A stretch of 37,206 bases of DNA from Clostridiales bacterium (GTDB lineage Bacteria; Bacillota; Clostridia; Oscillospirales; Butyricicoccaceae): positions 11,180 through 48,385 of the forward strand of contig DYCA01000003.1 in the NCBI GenBank assembly GCA_019418305.1, written 5' to 3'. The translations under genes and the position numbers were made by a program. Shown piece by piece: positions 17,000-28,752 of the stretch (position 1 is the first letter of the stretch; every line of letters starts with the position of its first letter). Below the pieces are notes generated by a model, which had not been told where the DNA came from, searched no databases, and saw nothing but the letters and a program-made list of their open reading frames with translations.

Positions 17000-17440
17000 T
17001 TATTCGGATGCCAGAATTTCCACCTTGCTTACGCCTTCCATCTGTTCCGCACGGCGCAGCAGCTCCTCAACCGAATACTTCATCTCTCCGGTACGGGCGG
17101 CAATGGTCACGGATGCCTGACCACGCATCGGAATCGACTGGTTGACCGTCAGTAAATTTGCACCCGAACGGGCCATCAGACCCAAAATGCTTGATAACAC
17201 GCCCGGTTGGTCGTGCAGCATAAAGTGGAAGGTCACGATCCGATCGGTTGTCGCCTCGAAAAACGGACGCACACCATCTTTATATTTGTAATACGCACTG
17301 CGCGACAGCCCAGCGATTTTCGCCGCCTCACTCGCCGTCGCCGCCCTGCCCGAGGCAATCGCCTCATTTGCTTCGATCACACGCTGGAACACTTCCGGCA
17401 GCAGTGTGCGTTCGACCAGATAGTATTTTGGTTTTACCAT
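17000..17440 (-). CDS. ACT-domain protein (PheB/UPF0735 type)
   Basis: This 146-residue protein has an N-terminal helical, HTH-like part (about 30-65: ATASEAAKIAGLSRSAYYKYKDGVR) and a C-terminal ACT domain (about 70-146: HDQPGVLSSILGLMARSGANLLTVNQS). ACT domains bind amino acids, so it may sense threonine or a related end product and regulate the operon it leads. The start at ATG 17440 has GGGAGG eleven bases upstream, and the promoter lies just behind. Family recognition is good; its exact function is not established from sequence. Confidence 0.88.
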   Translation of the reverse strand: MVKPKYYLVERTLLPEVFQRVIEANEAIASGRAATASEAAKIAGLSRSAYYKYKDGVRPFFEATTDRIVTFHFMLHDQPGVLSSILGLMARSGANLLTVNQSIPMRGQASVTIAARTGEMKYSVEELLRRAEQMEGVSKVEILASE

Positions 17441-17489
17441 GCGCTGTTTGTCCTCCCTAAAAAGACATGTGTCTTTCTCACGCTTTCCT

Positions 17490-17518
17490 ATCATACCATA
17501 AGCGGGCGTTAAGTGCAA
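17490..17518 (-). promoter_or_regulatory. Promoter of the ACT-hom-thrB-lysC operon
   Basis: Minus-strand TTGCAC (17518-17513), a 17-base spacer and TATGAT (17495-17490) form a good sigma-A promoter. Between its start site and the ribosome site is an inverted repeat, AAAGACA (17461-17467) with TGTCTTT (17470-17476), which could be an operator or a small leader hairpin. I saw no T-box or lysine riboswitch in this short leader. Confidence 0.75.
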
Positions 17519-17625
17519 GGGAATAACTGATAAATTTCCCGAATTTCCGCACAGGCTTTTGTCGGATATGACAAAGCGCTTGTCCTTTTCTGGTGAAATC
17601 GCGTATGGCTTTATCCCCACTGTTG

Positions 17626-17634
17626 TGATATACT
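17626..17634 (+). promoter_or_regulatory. Extended -10 promoter of the sodium-dependent transporter
   Basis: TGATATACT, identical to the element before dapF, with TATACT at 17629-17634. The -35 region is weak. Transcription would begin about 17641, 30 bases before the chosen start codon. It is divergent from the promoter at 17490-17518. Confidence 0.55.
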
Positions 17635-17670
17635 ATATAGACTTGTGAAATGAAACCGGAGATTGAAAAA

Positions 17671-18996
17671 ATGCATCAGAAAAGTGTAAATGGTACCTTT
17701 ACCTCTAAAATTGGCTTCGTGCTGGCGGCGGTCGGCTCTGCGGTCGGCATGGGCAACATCTGGATGTTTCCTTATCGCACCGGACAATACGGCGGTGCGG
17801 CCTTCCTCATCCCCTATCTGCTGTTTATCGCTCTGTTCGGCTATGTCGGTCTGTCGGGTGAATTTGCCTTCGGCCGATTGACCGGCACAGGTCCGATCGG
17901 CTCCTATGAATACGCGATGAAAACGCGTGGGAAAAAGGGAGGCGCGATTCTGGGCGCCATTCCGCTGTTCGGCTCGCTGGGCATCGCCATTGGCTACTCG
18001 ATTATCGTGGGATGGGTTTTACGGTGCGCGTTCGGCGCACTGACCGGCACGCTCATATCCACCGAACCGGAAATCTTCTTTGCGCAAATGAGCGCCACGC
18101 ACCTGTCGAGTGTACCGTGGCATGCAATCGTTGTGGTAATGACAGTCGCCATCCTGATTTTCGGCGTTTCGGGCGGTATTGAAAAGATAAACAAGGTCAT
18201 GATGCCCGCATTCTTCATTTTGTTCCTGATTATTGCGGTGCGCGTGCTCTTTTTGCCGGGTGCACTGGAGGGCTACAAGTACCTGCTCGTCCCTCAGTGG
18301 GAGTATCTGCTCAACCCCCACACCTGGATCATGGCGATGGGACAGGCGTTCTTCTCGCTGTCGGTGACCGGCTCGGGCATGATTATCTATGGTTCCTACC
18401 TCTCCAAAAAAGAGGATGTTGTCCACTCCTCCTGTATGACCGCTGTTCTGGATACCTGTGCGGCCATGCTCGCAGGCTTCGCGGTCATTCCGTCTGTATT
18501 CGCCTTTGGACTGGACCCCGCCTCCGGTCCCAAGCTGCTGTTCATCACGCTGCCGCGTGTGTTCCAGCAGATGCCGCTGGGCCGTCTGTTTGCATTCCTG
18601 TTCTTCATATCCGTGCTGTTTGCCGGTATCACTTCGCTGGCAAACATGCTGGAAGCGGTGTCTGAGGCCGCGCAAACGCGCCTCAAGCTCAGTCGCAAGG
18701 TTGCCGTTCTGGTGGCCGGCGCGGCAACGCTCGCAGTCGGCCTGCTGATTGAGCAGGAAGCCCTGATGGGCCGCTGGATGGATATTATCACAATTTATGT
18801 TGTGCCGATCGGCGCAATTCTCGGTGCTGTGATGATCTACTGGGTGCTCGGTGTCAAGACCATCAAGAAAGAGCTGATGGAAGGCCGCGACAAGCCCCTT
18901 AGCCCGGCGTATGATTTTCTTGCCAAGTATGTCTATGTTTTTCTCGCCGCCCTAGTTGTGATATGCAGCTTTGTCATTCCCGGCGGTATCGGCTGA
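17671..18996 (+). CDS. Sodium-dependent neurotransmitter-symporter-family transporter
   Basis: This 441-residue inner-membrane protein has about eleven or twelve hydrophobic helices and the family signature near the N-terminus (GSAVGMGNIWMFPYRTGQYGG). It belongs to the NSS/SNF family, which takes up amino acids with sodium. The usual Trp-Arg of the gate motif is Trp-Met here, as in one bacterial subgroup. ATG 17671 is preferred over ATG 17650 because GGAG lies nine bases before it. The gene is alone, with its own promoter and terminator; its place next to the threonine/lysine operon hints at amino-acid transport, but the substrate is unknown. Confidence 0.88.
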   Translation: MHQKSVNGTFTSKIGFVLAAVGSAVGMGNIWMFPYRTGQYGGAAFLIPYLLFIALFGYVGLSGEFAFGRLTGTGPIGSYEYAMKTRGKKGGAILGAIPLFGSLGIAIGYSIIVGWVLRCAFGALTGTLISTEPEIFFAQMSATHLSSVPWHAIVVVMTVAILIFGVSGGIEKINKVMMPAFFILFLIIAVRVLFLPGALEGYKYLLVPQWEYLLNPHTWIMAMGQAFFSLSVTGSGMIIYGSYLSKKEDVVHSSCMTAVLDTCAAMLAGFAVIPSVFAFGLDPASGPKLLFITLPRVFQQMPLGRLFAFLFFISVLFAGITSLANMLEAVSEAAQTRLKLSRKVAVLVAGAATLAVGLLIEQEALMGRWMDIITIYVVPIGAILGAVMIYWVLGVKTIKKELMEGRDKPLSPAYDFLAKYVYVFLAALVVICSFVIPGGIG

Positions 18997-19004
18997 AGCA
19001 AAGA

Positions 19005-19036
19005 AAAAGGGAGCGGAAAACCGCCCCCTTTTCTTG
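19005..19036 (+). terminator. Terminator of the transporter gene
   Basis: Stem 19005-19016 with 19021-19032, a four-A loop and one A-C mismatch, ends in a T-rich tail nine bases after the stop codon. Confidence 0.8.
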
Positions 19037-19044
19037 TACCGATA

Positions 19045-19076
19045 AAACAAAATCCCACGGTTTCCCGTGGGATTTT
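19045..19076 (-). terminator. Terminator of the gdpP-ftsH gene string
   Basis: A 12-bp perfect stem (19049-19060 with 19065-19076) lies 12 bases after the ftsH stop. On the minus strand the tail reads TTTTGTTTT, a good U tract. It faces the transporter terminator at 19005-19036. Confidence 0.8.
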
Positions 19077-19088
19077 TCATTGCAGGAA

Positions 19089-21071
<1,983 letters not shown>

Positions 21072-21101
21072 GTTGGTTTGACACCTCTTCCTTGTTTATA
21101 T

Positions 21102-21656
21102 TTACTCGCCGCCGTATACACTCGGCTTCAAAATACCGATATACGGCAGATTGCGGTATTTTTCAGCATAGTCAAGACCGTAGCCGACCACAAATTCATC
21201 CGGAATCTCAAAGCCCAGATAATCGACCGGTACATCCACTCTGTGCCGCGCAGGCTTGGACAGGAGCGTACACAGGCGAATGGAGCGCGCGCCGCGCGCG
21301 GTCAGCACCTGCATCAGATAGCTGAGCGTTACGCCGGAGTCCAGAATGTCCTCCACAATCAGCAGGTCCCGTCCGTCGATCGGCTGCTCGATATCCTTAA
21401 TGATCTGCACCTCTCCCGAGGTCTTGGTCCCCTTACCGTAGCTCGACACAACCATGAAATCCACGTTGCAGGGCGTGTCAATCTTGCGTGTCAGATCAGC
21501 CATGAACACATAAGAACCTTTGAGCACGCTGACGATCAGCGGGTTCTTGTCCCGATAATCCTCGGTGATGCGTGCACCCAGCTCCGCGACCTTGTCCGCC
21601 AGCTGCTGCTCGGTAAAATAGATTTCTTTGATATCGTCCCGCATATCATATGCCAT
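21102..21656 (-). CDS. hpt: Hypoxanthine phosphoribosyltransferase
   Basis: Salvages hypoxanthine and guanine to IMP and GMP with PRPP. The 184-residue protein has the type I PRTase signature LLIVEDILDSGVT and the usual early VSVLKGSYVFMADL and later FEIPDEFVVGYGLDY. ATG 21656 has GAGGGG nine bases upstream and is three bases after the tilS stop. The tilS-hpt-ftsH order is common in Firmicutes. Confidence 0.96.
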   Translation of the reverse strand: MAYDMRDDIKEIYFTEQQLADKVAELGARITEDYRDKNPLIVSVLKGSYVFMADLTRKIDTPCNVDFMVVSSYGKGTKTSGEVQIIKDIEQPIDGRDLLIVEDILDSGVTLSYLMQVLTARGARSIRLCTLLSKPARHRVDVPVDYLGFEIPDEFVVGYGLDYAEKYRNLPYIGILKPSVYGGE

Positions 21657-21659
21657 TTT

Positions 21660-22994
21660 TCAATACCCCTCTATTTTTATTTGCATCCGCGCGCCTCCCT
21701 GCGGGGAACGCGAACAATCCATACCTATATCCTGCACGGCAATCACGCCGGTTTTATCCGCTATAACCGCCAGCCCATCCCGCTTGCAGCGTGGCACTTT
21801 TCGGTCGATGAGCAGTTTTTTCAGCGTCCGACTGCCGCCTTTTTCCGTCAGTCGAATACGGTCACCCGCCTTGCGTGTGCGAACGCACAACGATACGAAA
21901 TCTATTGTACCACAATCCACGCAAAAAGTATTGAATGATTTGTAAAAAACTTCGTTTTTTTCTAAGACATGCACCGAAACCCGCACGCTACCGTCCCACA
22001 GCCGCTGCTCAGACGGAACTGACAGCGGTACCGCCGGCCGCTGCGGTTGGTTTTGCTCGTGTATCAGCTGCAACGCACTGTATTCGCGCTGTGCAATAAA
22101 TCCATGCGGCAGCGCACAGCAGGCGGACGGATTTGCGTTTTCCAGCAGCCGTTCCAGCGCAAAAATATGCTGCGCGGTTACATCCCGCAGCGGCATACCG
22201 CTCTGCGCAAGCAAGCGCCGCAGCGCACGCGCGCGCACCGCTGGATGCGCCTGCCGCAGCGGTGCAATCTCCCATGCGCCTTCCGGCCGCGCCGCCTGTG
22301 CCAAACATTCCTGCGCCAAACCGCCCAAACAATCCTCATCCTGCCGAAGCAGATTGCCCAGCCGCGCCGCAGCCTGCGCCGCGGACGGCTGAATCGCCCG
22401 CAAAGCGGGCACGACTGTGTGCCGGATGCGGTTGCGGGTGTAGGTTTCATCCGCGTTTGTGCTGTCGGTGACATAATCCTGCCCAAGCACCGCAAGATAT
22501 GCCTCCACCTGCGCGCGCTCCACCTCCAGCAACGGACGGATAATCTGCCCGCGCACGGGTGGAATCCCCGCCAGTCCCTTTGGGCCGGTACCGCGCACCA
22601 GATGAAACAGCACGGTTTCCAGATTGTCGTCCGCAGTATGTGCCGTAGCAATCTTCGCACCCTCCGCAGCCTTTTGCAGCCGCGCATAACGAATGCGACG
22701 GGCGGTCTCCTCCACCCCGTTGCCCTGCTGTACCGCTGCGGATACATCCACGCGTTCGACCGTCAGTTCCACGCCCAGCTGGGCGCACAATGCCCGGCAA
22801 AATGCCTCGTCCCGTTCGGACTCCGCGCCGCGCAGGCAGTGGTTGAGATGGAACGCCCGCACCGGATAGCCCAGTTCGTACAGCGCGCGCAGCAGCGCCA
22901 CGGAATCCGCACCGCCCGACAGCGCCACCAGCACCGGCTCACCCTGCCGCAGCATTTCATATACCGCAATGGTCTGCTTGACTGTTTCCAGCAT
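21660..22994 (-). CDS. tilS: tRNA(Ile)-lysidine synthetase
   Basis: Converts C34 of the tRNA reading AUA into lysidine with ATP and lysine. The 444-residue protein has the PP-loop motif SGGADS at 26-31, the N-terminal adenylation domain (LNHCLRG, AHTADDNLET), and a C-terminal TilS domain with RKAGDRIRL and RTLKKLLIDRKVP. ATG 22994 is preferred to ATG 23009, because the GGAG at about 23007-23004 is nine bases before it, and it starts just after the dnaB stop. Coupled to hpt downstream. Confidence 0.93.
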   Translation of the reverse strand: MLETVKQTIAVYEMLRQGEPVLVALSGGADSVALLRALYELGYPVRAFHLNHCLRGAESERDEAFCRALCAQLGVELTVERVDVSAAVQQGNGVEETARRIRYARLQKAAEGAKIATAHTADDNLETVLFHLVRGTGPKGLAGIPPVRGQIIRPLLEVERAQVEAYLAVLGQDYVTDSTNADETYTRNRIRHTVVPALRAIQPSAAQAAARLGNLLRQDEDCLGGLAQECLAQAARPEGAWEIAPLRQAHPAVRARALRRLLAQSGMPLRDVTAQHIFALERLLENANPSACCALPHGFIAQREYSALQLIHEQNQPQRPAVPLSVPSEQRLWDGSVRVSVHVLEKNEVFYKSFNTFCVDCGTIDFVSLCVRTRKAGDRIRLTEKGGSRTLKKLLIDRKVPRCKRDGLAVIADKTGVIAVQDIGMDCSRSPQGGARMQIKIEGY

Positions 22995-22998
22995 AAGT

Positions 22999-24363
22999 TT
23001 AGTCTCCATGGATACGGTCCGGGTTGGAGAAGGTCGTGTACTGACCAACCCACTGCAATTCAATCGTACCCGTTGCGCCGTGACGATTTTTTGCAACAAT
23101 GATTTCCGCGATGTTCTTGTTCTCGCTTTCATCATCATAATAGTCGTCACGATAAATAAACATGACAATGTCCGCGTCCTGCTCGATGGCACCGGATTCA
23201 CGCAAATCGGACAGCATGGGCCGCTTATCCGAGCGCTGCTCGGATGCACGCGACAGCTGCGACAGACATACCACCGGCACATTGAGTTCCTTCGCCATAA
23301 TCTTAAGCGAACGCGAAATCTCCGCAACCTCCTGCACACGGTTGTCCATGTGCCGCCCGCCGACATGCATCAGCTGCAAATAGTCGATAACGATAAGGCC
23401 CAGCTCTTCGCCCAGCCGTCGGCACTTCGCCTTGATTTCGGCAACCGTAATAGCCGGATTGTCATCTACATAGATGTTCAGTCCCGCTAACACGCCCGAC
23501 GCGCGGGCAATCTTGACCCAATCCTCTTCATCCAGATTGCCGGTTTTGAGTTTCTGTGACTCGATAAGCGCTTCGCTTGACAAAAAGCGGCTGGCGAGCT
23601 GCTCTTTGCCCATCTCGAGCTGGAACACGCACACGCCCGTCCCCTTTTTATAACCGCGCGGCTTATCCTTCACACTCGCCTTGGCGGCGTTAAGCGCAAC
23701 ATTGAGTGCAAACGCCGTCTTGCCCATGCCGGGACGTGCCGCAATCAGAATGAGGTCGGATTTGTTCAGGCCGGTCAGCGCAGTATCAAGTGCATGGAAT
23801 CCGGTCGACATGCCCGGAATGTCACTGTCCGACTTGGCGCGCTCATCCAGCTCGGTGTATAGGTCGGCAATAACCTCGCTCAGTTTGGACAGACCTTTGA
23901 TTTCGCGTCCCTGCCGAATGCCGTAAATCCGCTGCTCGGCCAGTTCCGCAATGCTGGATGCCTCCCCCCGCGCCTCAAGTGCATTCTGCTGAATCTCGCT
24001 GCCCGCATCCGCGAGCTGGCGCAGCAGACTCTTATCGCGCACAATGCGCACATATTCATTTACGTTGCGCGCGCCGGGCGTAACCTCCATCAGCTGGAAC
24101 AAGTACGCGCGGCCGCCCGCTTCGTCATAATAACCCATGCGCGTGAGCATATCGAGTACCGTGACCGGGTCGATGCGCTGCGCGCCGTTGAACATGGAAT
24201 AGATGGTTTCAAAGATGCGCTTGTTTTCGTCGGCATAGAAGTCGTCCGCGCGCACCTGCTCAATCACCTCAGGGATGCAGTTCGGGTCGACCAGCATCGC
24301 GCCCAAAAGTGACTGCTCCGCCGTCAGGTCCTGCGGCACCTGCCGCATCAAAAGCTCATCCAA
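22999..24363 (-). CDS. dnaB: Replicative DNA helicase
   Basis: Hexameric 5'-3' helicase of the replication fork. The 454-residue protein has the N-terminal DnaB domain (about 5-110), a linker, and the RecA-like motor with Walker A ARPGMGKT at 209-216, Walker B LIVIDYLQLM and the SQLSR motif. The TTG at 24363 is chosen because AAAGGCGG stands seven bases ahead and the resulting start (MDELLMRQ) matches family proteins; an ATG at 24450 would add 29 unusual residues. No intein is present. The stem-loop array at 24424-24576 lies between it and rplI, within its 5' leader. Confidence 0.96.
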   Translation of the reverse strand: MDELLMRQVPQDLTAEQSLLGAMLVDPNCIPEVIEQVRADDFYADENKRIFETIYSMFNGAQRIDPVTVLDMLTRMGYYDEAGGRAYLFQLMEVTPGARNVNEYVRIVRDKSLLRQLADAGSEIQQNALEARGEASSIAELAEQRIYGIRQGREIKGLSKLSEVIADLYTELDERAKSDSDIPGMSTGFHALDTALTGLNKSDLILIAARPGMGKTAFALNVALNAAKASVKDKPRGYKKGTGVCVFQLEMGKEQLASRFLSSEALIESQKLKTGNLDEEDWVKIARASGVLAGLNIYVDDNPAITVAEIKAKCRRLGEELGLIVIDYLQLMHVGGRHMDNRVQEVAEISRSLKIMAKELNVPVVCLSQLSRASEQRSDKRPMLSDLRESGAIEQDADIVMFIYRDDYYDDESENKNIAEIIVAKNRHGATGTIELQWVGQYTTFSNPDRIHGD

Positions 24364-24423
24364 AACCGCACCGCCTTTCTGCAAAAGGATTCGCTTTGCC
24401 GCACTCAGCGCGGCTATCATTCC

Positions 24424-24576
24424 GCAAACCGTTATGCGGTTTGCATCCAAACGCCCCGCTTTGCCGGGTGTTTGGATACCCCGACTCAGCCGCCTGGGGC
24501 GGCGTCATTCGGGTATCGAAGGTCGGTTTCTTTGGAACCGACCTTCGTATATAGGGGGCTTATGAAGCCCCCTATA
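24424..24576 (-). repeat. Array of five back-to-back stem-loops between rplI and dnaB
   Basis: Five different inverted repeats lie end to end with almost no spacing: 24424-24444 (8-bp stem), 24445-24477 (12 bp, one G-T), 24475-24517 (7-bp outer stem GATACCC/GGGTATC around inner GCCGCC/GGCGGC), 24517-24547 (12 bp) and 24550-24576 (12 bp). A sixth small hairpin is at 24398-24414. None has a U tract, so they are not simple terminators. The arms do not repeat one another, so this is not CRISPR. The DNA lies within the rplI-dnaB transcript and would form a compact structured RNA. Function is unknown to me: RNA processing, mRNA stability, translation control of dnaB, or a palindromic repeat element. 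Confidence 0.7.
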
Positions 24577-24582
24577 AGTGTA

Positions 24583-25029
24583 TTACGCTTCTACTACCTG
24601 CACCAGAATCTCACCTGCGATATCCTGATACAGCTTCGCCTTGACGCGATGCACACCGAAGGTTTTAATCGGCTCTTCCAGCACGATTTTCTGCTTGGGT
24701 ACATTCAGACCGTACTGCTTATTCAGCTCCTCCGCGATTTCCTTGGAGGTCACCGCGCCGAACAGACGGCCGCCCGATCCGCCCTTGGCCGGCACCTTGA
24801 CCGGGCTGACCTTGAGTTTTTCCGCCGCTTCGCGCGCTGCCTGCTGCTCCAGCGCAACCTTGCGTGCATGCGCCTCGTCCTGCGCCTTCTTGACGTTCAG
24901 ATTATCCGCCGTAGCCGGCTCGGCCAGTCCGCGCGGCATGAGAAAATTGCGGCCGTAGCCCTCGCTGACCTCGATAAGGTCGCCCTTTTTGCCCTTGCCC
25001 TTGACATCGGCTTTGAGAATGACTTTCAT
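24583..25029 (-). CDS. rplI: 50S ribosomal protein L9
   Basis: This 148-residue L9 has the standard two-domain form. The N-terminal RNA-binding domain ([36 protein letters not shown] region, about 1-45) is followed by a long connecting helix (about 45-75) and a C-terminal domain with [17 protein letters not shown] 25029 has AAAGGAG eleven bases upstream. It is 52 bases after gdpP. Its stop is seven bases before the stem-loop array. Confidence 0.96.
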   Translation of the reverse strand: MKVILKADVKGKGKKGDLIEVSEGYGRNFLMPRGLAEPATADNLNVKKAQDEAHARKVALEQQAAREAAEKLKVSPVKVPAKGGSGGRLFGAVTSKEIAEELNKQYGLNVPKQKIVLEEPIKTFGVHRVKAKLYQDIAGEILVQVVEA

Positions 25030-25081
25030 AATTGTGTTAACTCCTTTTCTGACTTTCTGTATCTGATAGAAGCCGAGCGGC

Positions 25082-27079
25082 TCAATGCTCCGCCGGTTTA
25101 TCGGTTTGCTGATCGGCAAAATAGCCTTGTATTGCCTCGGTTATCATGCGGTCGGCCTCTTCAGGTGTGGTATTTTTCAGCTGGGCACCCGCTGCCGTGT
25201 GGTTGCCGCCGCCGCCCAGACGCTCCATGAGTAACTGCACGTTAACCTGACCCGACGCGCGCGCAGACACCGCCATATCATTACCGCTGCGGAACGCCAC
25301 TACGCTTGCGCGCGTGCCGATAATGCTTAGCAGCTCGTCTGCCGCCTGCGCCGCCGCCACACGGTCCACTTCCTCATCCGTGATGGCGAAAATAACACCC
25401 TGTCCGCAGTCACGCGCGGAAGAAATAATCTTCTGCCGCTCCATATACTGCGTAAAGCTGGACTGGAACAGATGCTTTACGTCGCTCGCCTCTGCGCCCG
25501 CACGACGCAGATAGGCGGCCGCCTCAAAGGTGCGCACGCCGGTGCGCATGGAGAAGCCCTTGGTATCCAGATAAATGCCCGCAAGCATTGCTTCCGCTTC
25601 GCCCGTCAAAATGCCGCTGGTAGGCACCAGATACTGCAGCAGCTCACTGACCAGCTCAGACGCGGACGACGCGTACGGCTCGTGCAGCGAAACCACCGCA
25701 TTTTCAATATAATCCGCTGCGCGGCGATGATGGTCAATAACTGCCACCTTGTTGATGGATTGCAGCAGCGCTTCATTTTCAACATACCCCGGACGGTTGA
25801 CGTCCACCACAATCAAAAGCGTGTTGAAATCGCACAGGATCATTGCATCCTCCGCGCTGATAAACACATCCTTATACTCCGGCAGCGTCTCCAGCCGTTC
25901 GATCAGGTCACCTGCCATGGTGTGCTCCCGATCGACCACAACATGCACCGGCTTGCCCTTGACACGGGCCGCGCACACCATGCCGGATGCAGCGCCGATG
26001 GCGTCCATATCGCTGTTCCGGTGGCCCATGATCAGCACCTGCGAGGAATCGCGGATAAGCTGGGAGAGCGCATTTGCCACCACGCGGCTTTTCACCTTGG
26101 TGCGCTTTTCAACCTCCTCGGTCAGACCGCCGTAAAACTCAAAGGTATACCGGTTTTTGATAACCGCCTGATCGCCGCCGCGCGACAACGCCATATCGAT
26201 TGCAAGACCGGCGTATTGATAGCACTCCGCCAGTGTTTCGCCATCCTTGCCAATACCGATGGACAGCGTTGCAATAACGCCTTCATGGTTCTGAATATCG
26301 CGCACATCCTGCAAAACCGCAAACTTGCGCGCGCTGAGCTTGTCAAGCTCGGCATTTTCAATGATGAAAATGTATTTATCGCGGTCATATTTGCGCAGCA
26401 CTGCGTTGCAGTCCTTGATCCACGAAAACAACCGTTTATCGATGCCCGCCAGAATGGTCGATTTCTCGGAATCGGTTGCATTTTTGGTCAGTTCCTCATA
26501 GTTGTCGATTGCAATGACCGCAATCGCCGGACGGCGGGTTTCCGCCGCGTCGCGCAGCTGTACGTATTCCGTGCAGTCCAGAAAATGCAGCATCATCATC
26601 TGTCCCGCGTCACTTTGCACCAGACTGCCGAATACATGATACGCATTCCGTCCCATTCGCAGCTCACCGGGAAACTCGGTCTTCCCTTCAATCAGCCAAC
26701 GGGTTTCAAAGGTCGGCGCAAGCTCGGTCAGCCGCATATGCCGCGCACCGGCAAACTGCCCGCTGATGTCCGCAAACGCACTGTTTGCCCAGACAATTTC
26801 ACCCGTCGTTGCCAGCGCCACCACGGTCGGAAGCGGAGAATGCGTCACCGCGGGGTGGATTTCCCCGCCGTCAATCACAATGTTGTCCATCAACGCCTGC
26901 ATCTGACGGCTGCGCTCTTCCTGACCATGCAGCGCAATCATGCGCAGAATTACACCGATGATAAGGCCAATCAATCCATATATCACGGAAAAATACATGC
27001 TGCCCAGAGCAAACAGGAGAAACAACACAAAAAACACTCGGCTGCCCGCCCGAAGCGTTTTTCGAGATGGCTTATTCAA
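25082..27079 (-). CDS. gdpP: Cyclic-di-AMP phosphodiesterase GdpP
   Basis: Membrane protein that hydrolyses the second messenger c-di-AMP. The 665-residue protein has two N-terminal membrane helices (about 13-48), a degenerate PAS domain, a degenerate GGDEF domain lacking the GGDEF signature (about 180-300), and a DHH/DHHA1 phosphodiesterase with [27 protein letters not shown] and [16 protein letters not shown] 27079 is the likely start, with GGGGG eight bases upstream; an ATG 69 bases earlier has no ribosome site. It heads the gdpP-rplI-dnaB string under the promoter at 27117-27145. Confidence 0.95.
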   Translation of the reverse strand: MNKPSRKTLRAGSRVFFVLFLLFALGSMYFSVIYGLIGLIIGVILRMIALHGQEERSRQMQALMDNIVIDGGEIHPAVTHSPLPTVVALATTGEIVWANSAFADISGQFAGARHMRLTELAPTFETRWLIEGKTEFPGELRMGRNAYHVFGSLVQSDAGQMMMLHFLDCTEYVQLRDAAETRRPAIAVIAIDNYEELTKNATDSEKSTILAGIDKRLFSWIKDCNAVLRKYDRDKYIFIIENAELDKLSARKFAVLQDVRDIQNHEGVIATLSIGIGKDGETLAECYQYAGLAIDMALSRGGDQAVIKNRYTFEFYGGLTEEVEKRTKVKSRVVANALSQLIRDSSQVLIMGHRNSDMDAIGAASGMVCAARVKGKPVHVVVDREHTMAGDLIERLETLPEYKDVFISAEDAMILCDFNTLLIVVDVNRPGYVENEALLQSINKVAVIDHHRRAADYIENAVVSLHEPYASSASELVSELLQYLVPTSGILTGEAEAMLAGIYLDTKGFSMRTGVRTFEAAAYLRRAGAEASDVKHLFQSSFTQYMERQKIISSARDCGQGVIFAITDEEVDRVAAAQAADELLSIIGTRASVVAFRSGNDMAVSARASGQVNVQLLMERLGGGGNHTAAGAQLKNTTPEEADRMITEAIQGYFADQQTDKPAEH

Positions 27080-27116
27080 CTTCTCGTCCCCCTTTCGGAC
27101 GCAAAAATTCACGTTA

Positions 27117-27145
27117 ATTATACCATCGCTCCGCAATAATGTAAA
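27117..27145 (-). promoter_or_regulatory. Promoter of the gdpP-rplI-dnaB string
   Basis: Minus-strand TTTACA (27145-27140), a 17-base spacer and TATAAT (27122-27117). It starts transcription near 27110, about 30 bases before the gdpP start, and is divergent from the glpK promoter. Confidence 0.85.
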
Positions 27146-27201
27146 CAAAAATCGTATAAAGCGTCCCGGTGCTGCGCAGGCCGTATCCCTCCCTCAACAT
27201 A

Positions 27202-27230
27202 TTGACAGCGGCACCCCCTCAAGGTATGAT
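27202..27230 (+). promoter_or_regulatory. glpK: Promoter of glpK
   Basis: TTGACA (27202-27207), a 17-base spacer and TATGAT (27225-27230). Transcription would start near 27237, leaving a leader of about 20 bases with a GAGG ribosome site. No CRE-like or antiterminator site was recognised. Confidence 0.87.
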
Positions 27231-27257
27231 TATTTTACGAAAGCGAGGCGACGAATT

Positions 27258-28748
27258 ATGGCGCAATATATTCTGGCTCTGGACCAAGGTACCACCAGCT
27301 CGCGTGCCATCCTGTTTGACCGCGAGCAGAACATTCTGGCCATCCGCCAGCATGAACTGACACAGCACTATCCGCATGAGGGCTGGGTCGAACAGGACCC
27401 GATGGATATCTGGTCCACGCAATATGCCGCGATGCTTGAGGTACTGGCCGCCTCCGGCGTTTCACCGCGGGAAATTGCCGGCATCGGTATCACCAACCAG
27501 CGTGAAACCACCATCCTTTGGGAGCGGGAAACCGGTCGGCCGATTTATAACGCCATCGTTTGGCAATGCCGCCGCACAGCCGATATCGTTGACGGACTTG
27601 TGGCGCAGGGTCTTTCCGATCATATTCGACAAACCACCGGTTTGATACCGGATGCCTATTTTTCCGGCACAAAAATCAAATGGATTCTCGACCATGTAGA
27701 GGGCGCACGCGAAAAAGCCGCCCGCGGCGAAATTCTGTTCGGCACAGTAGATTCCTGGCTGGTCTGGAAACTGACCGGAGGCAAGGTGCATATCACGGAC
27801 GCGACCAACGCCGCCCGCACCATGATTTTCAACATCCATACGCTGGACTGGGATAACACCCTGCTGGAGGCGCTTGATATTCCGCGCGCCATGCTCCCGC
27901 GTGTGTGCTCTTCGAGCGAGGTGTACGGCACTGTCGCCATACCGGGCGGCGACATCCCAATTGCCGGTATTGCCGGCGACCAGCAGGCCGCGCTGTTCGG
28001 ACAGACCTGTTTTGCGCCGGGCGACGCAAAAAACACCTACGGCACCGGCTGCTTCCTGCTGATGAATACCGGCACGCAAGCCTGTGAAAGCAAAAACGGA
28101 CTGCTCACCACCATCGGCATCCGCATTGGCGGTGAAACCCAATATGCGCTTGAGGGCAGCGTCTTTGTCGGCGGTGCGGTCATCCAGTGGCTGCGAGATG
28201 AAATGCGCTTTTTCGCGGAAAGCCGCGATGCGGAATACTATGCGAAAAAGGTGCCGGACACAGGCGGCGTATATCTTGTACCCGCGTTTACCGGCCTTGG
28301 CGCACCGCACTGGGACATGTATGCACGCGGCTGTCTCATCGGCCTGACGCGCGGCACCTCTCGTGAACACATTATCCGCGCGGCACAGGAATCGATCGCC
28401 TATCAGGTCAATGACCTGCTGGACGCAATGGCACGCGATACCGGCGTGCCGCTGTCCTCGCTGTCGGTGGACGGCGGCGCAAGTCGTGACAGCTTCTTAA
28501 TGCAGTTTCAGGCGGACATCTCGCACTGTACCATCCGCCGCCCTGTCATCCGTGAAACGACCGCGCTGGGCGCCTGCTATCTGGCAGGGCTTGCCACCGG
28601 CGTGTGGCGCAGCCGAGAAGAACTGACACAGCTTTGGCGTTGTGATACATTCTATGAACCGGCTATGGATGAGGATACCCGCCGACGGCTGTTGGCAGGC
28701 TGGGCAAAGGCGGTGGGCCGGAGTCTGGACTGGGAGGAACACAACTAA
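27258..28748 (+). CDS. glpK: Glycerol kinase
   Basis: Phosphorylates glycerol to glycerol 3-phosphate. The 496-residue FGGY-family kinase is of normal length, starts [16 protein letters not shown] and has the ATP-site region [25 protein letters not shown] and [17 protein letters not shown]. The start at ATG 27258 has GAGG upstream and a consensus promoter 28 bases before it. It is a single-gene transcript ended by the hairpin at 28753-28786; no glycerol facilitator or dehydrogenase is adjacent. Confidence 0.97.
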   Translation: MAQYILALDQGTTSSRAILFDREQNILAIRQHELTQHYPHEGWVEQDPMDIWSTQYAAMLEVLAASGVSPREIAGIGITNQRETTILWERETGRPIYNAIVWQCRRTADIVDGLVAQGLSDHIRQTTGLIPDAYFSGTKIKWILDHVEGAREKAARGEILFGTVDSWLVWKLTGGKVHITDATNAARTMIFNIHTLDWDNTLLEALDIPRAMLPRVCSSSEVYGTVAIPGGDIPIAGIAGDQQAALFGQTCFAPGDAKNTYGTGCFLLMNTGTQACESKNGLLTTIGIRIGGETQYALEGSVFVGGAVIQWLRDEMRFFAESRDAEYYAKKVPDTGGVYLVPAFTGLGAPHWDMYARGCLIGLTRGTSREHIIRAAQESIAYQVNDLLDAMARDTGVPLSSLSVDGGASRDSFLMQFQADISHCTIRRPVIRETTALGACYLAGLATGVWRSREELTQLWRCDTFYEPAMDEDTRRRLLAGWAKAVGRSLDWEEHN

Positions 28749-28752
28749 AAGC

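Noticed and set aside
17441..17489. T-box or amino-acid riboswitch before the ACT-hom-thrB-lysC operon
   Set aside because: The leader is only about 40 bases and shows just a small inverted repeat.
24364..24450. ATG 24450 as the dnaB start
   Set aside because: It lacks a ribosome site, adds residues unlike other DnaB proteins and runs into the hairpin region; TTG 24363 has a well-placed site.
24424..24576. Possible CRISPR array
   Set aside because: Palindromes differ in sequence and size, no direct repeat recurs, and there are no spacers or cas genes.
25082..27079. Loss of the GGDEF signature in GdpP as a novelty
   Set aside because: A degenerate GGDEF domain is normal for the GdpP family.
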